DNA from: Candidatus Phocaeicola excrementigallinarum
GTDB taxonomy: Bacteria; Bacteroidota; Bacteroidia; Bacteroidales; Bacteroidaceae
Length of the DNA: 33,118 nucleotides
NCBI GenBank assembly: GCA_019120125.1
Contig: DWVR01000030.1
Location: 1-33,118, forward strand
Direction of reading: 5' to 3'
This document shows positions 32,821-33,118 of this stretch, piece after piece. The stretch's first letter is position 1. Every line of letters begins with the position of its first letter. The notes under the pieces were generated by a model that searched no databases, had not been told where the DNA came from, and worked only from the letters and a program-made list of their open reading frames with translations. The translations under genes and the position numbers were made by a program.

Positions 32821-32892
32821 CTACTTCATCTTACCGTATAGCGTGGTTCGCCCGATATCGAGCAACAAAGCAGTCAGCGAGTGGTTACCATT
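32821..32892 (-). pseudogene. C-terminal fragment of a Fis-type helix-turn-helix (NtrC-family regulator?)
   Basis: On the minus strand 23 codons read NGNHSLTALLLDIGRTTLYG and KMK before a TAG at 32821-32823. This resembles the C-terminal DNA-binding helix of NtrC-class response regulators (NxTxAAxLLGIxRTTLYxKMK). Nothing in frame upstream continues the protein past about 32910, so only the tail is left. The same stretch includes an imperfect 31-bp palindrome, GTCAGC at 32873-32878 and GCTGAC at 32898-32903. Confidence 0.45.
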
Positions 32893-32912
32893 CGTTGGCT
32901 GACAAGCACGGA

Positions 32913-33118
32913 TTATCTAACTGGAACAAGTTTAAATTTCACTTGGTTCAGTTCGTTTATGCTTGTGACTTCTACCTTTATTGGCATTCCTTTCTTCATT
33001 TTTTTATTCTGCATATAATCTTTAGGCAATGCGGCTCTGGGTATACACCCTATACCTTCTCCCTTGACTTCTACAAATATTCCACTGTACGGATTCTTAT
33101 TGATAATAACTCCTTCAT
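32913..33118 (-). CDS. S1-like domain protein, 3' end only
   Basis: The gene enters from the right edge; 68 codons are visible, ending in TAA at 32913-32915. The residues EGVIINKNPYSGIFVEV, GIGCIPRAALPKDYMQNKK and MPIKVEVTSIN fit the beta-barrel pattern of an S1 RNA-binding domain (GVVxxxxxxGxFVEL...GxxP). S1 domains bind RNA; the full protein cannot be identified from its tail. The local sequence is AT-richer than the genes to the left and adjoins an IS remnant, so it may belong to a mobile element. Confidence 0.6.
   Translation of the reverse strand, partial: EGVIINKNPYSGIFVEVKGEGIGCIPRAALPKDYMQNKKMKKGMPIKVEVTSINELNQVKFKLVPVR

Noticed and set aside
1..33118. tRNA, rRNA or known riboswitch genes
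   Set aside because: I read the intergenic stretches on both strands and saw no cloverleaf-like or recognisable conserved riboswitch sequence; this was by eye only.

Overview
The window looks like a chromosomal segment from a gut-type Bacteroidales (Bacteroides/Phocaeicola-like). The gene families are typical of that group: FloA/NfeD, a DUF5687 ABC permease, DUF3298, DUF4858-like, PaaK with an ACT protein, and several lipoproteins with an S/G-C lipobox. Many genes also carry the Bacteroidota -7 promoter box TAnnTTTG just upstream. Ribosome binding sites are weak, as usual there, so starts were chosen from family alignments remembered by eye, signal peptides and promoter position. No database search was run.

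Layout. (1) 1-5977, minus strand: one apparent operon runs from a TPR/PD40 periplasmic protein through nfeD, floA, a nucleoside phosphorylase and a free-methionine-sulfoxide reductase to mnmE. (2) 5978-6294: a divergent intergenic region with five 18-bp palindromes repeated at exactly 22-bp intervals. (3) 6295-7484, plus strand: a TtcA-like tRNA thiolase and a DUF486 membrane protein. (4) 7488-8965, minus: an NlpC/P60 lipoprotein overlapping a Bacteroidales-specific protein by ATGA. (5) 9043-15203, minus: an ABC ATPase and DUF5687 permease behind an M16 peptidase, with trxB upstream. (6) 15204-17476: a gene graveyard with a Tat-signal aldo/keto reductase (internal TGA, lost C-terminus) and a NimA-like/alpha-beta-hydrolase chimera with two compensating frameshifts. 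(7) 17477-19665, plus: aspS and a GtrA protein whose coding sequence contains a near-perfect terminator-like hairpin. (8) 19662-26683, minus: ACT protein and phenylacetate-CoA ligase; then gcvP, an MBL hydrolase, rsmG and a DUF3298 lipoprotein. (9) 26831-27496, plus: lipB. (10) 27489-32036, minus: three exported hydrolases (SGNH hydrolase, metallophosphoesterase, GH2 glycosidase). (11) 32180-33118: a second, inverted copy of the 22-bp palindrome array, an IS256-family transposase remnant with its right terminal repeat, a fragment of a Fis-type helix-turn-helix, and the 3' end of an S1-like protein. This end looks AT-rich and mobile-element derived.

Most of the window is housekeeping: tRNA modification (MnmE, TtcA), ribosome modification (RsmG), translation (AspRS), glycine cleavage (GcvP), lipoylation (LipB) and redox (TrxB, fRMsr). 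LipB and GcvP are functionally linked, because the glycine cleavage H protein is lipoylated, although they are not in one operon here. The most unusual element is the pair of strictly phased palindrome arrays. Each sits upstream of a gene in the same orientation relative to it, and I cannot assign them to a known family.
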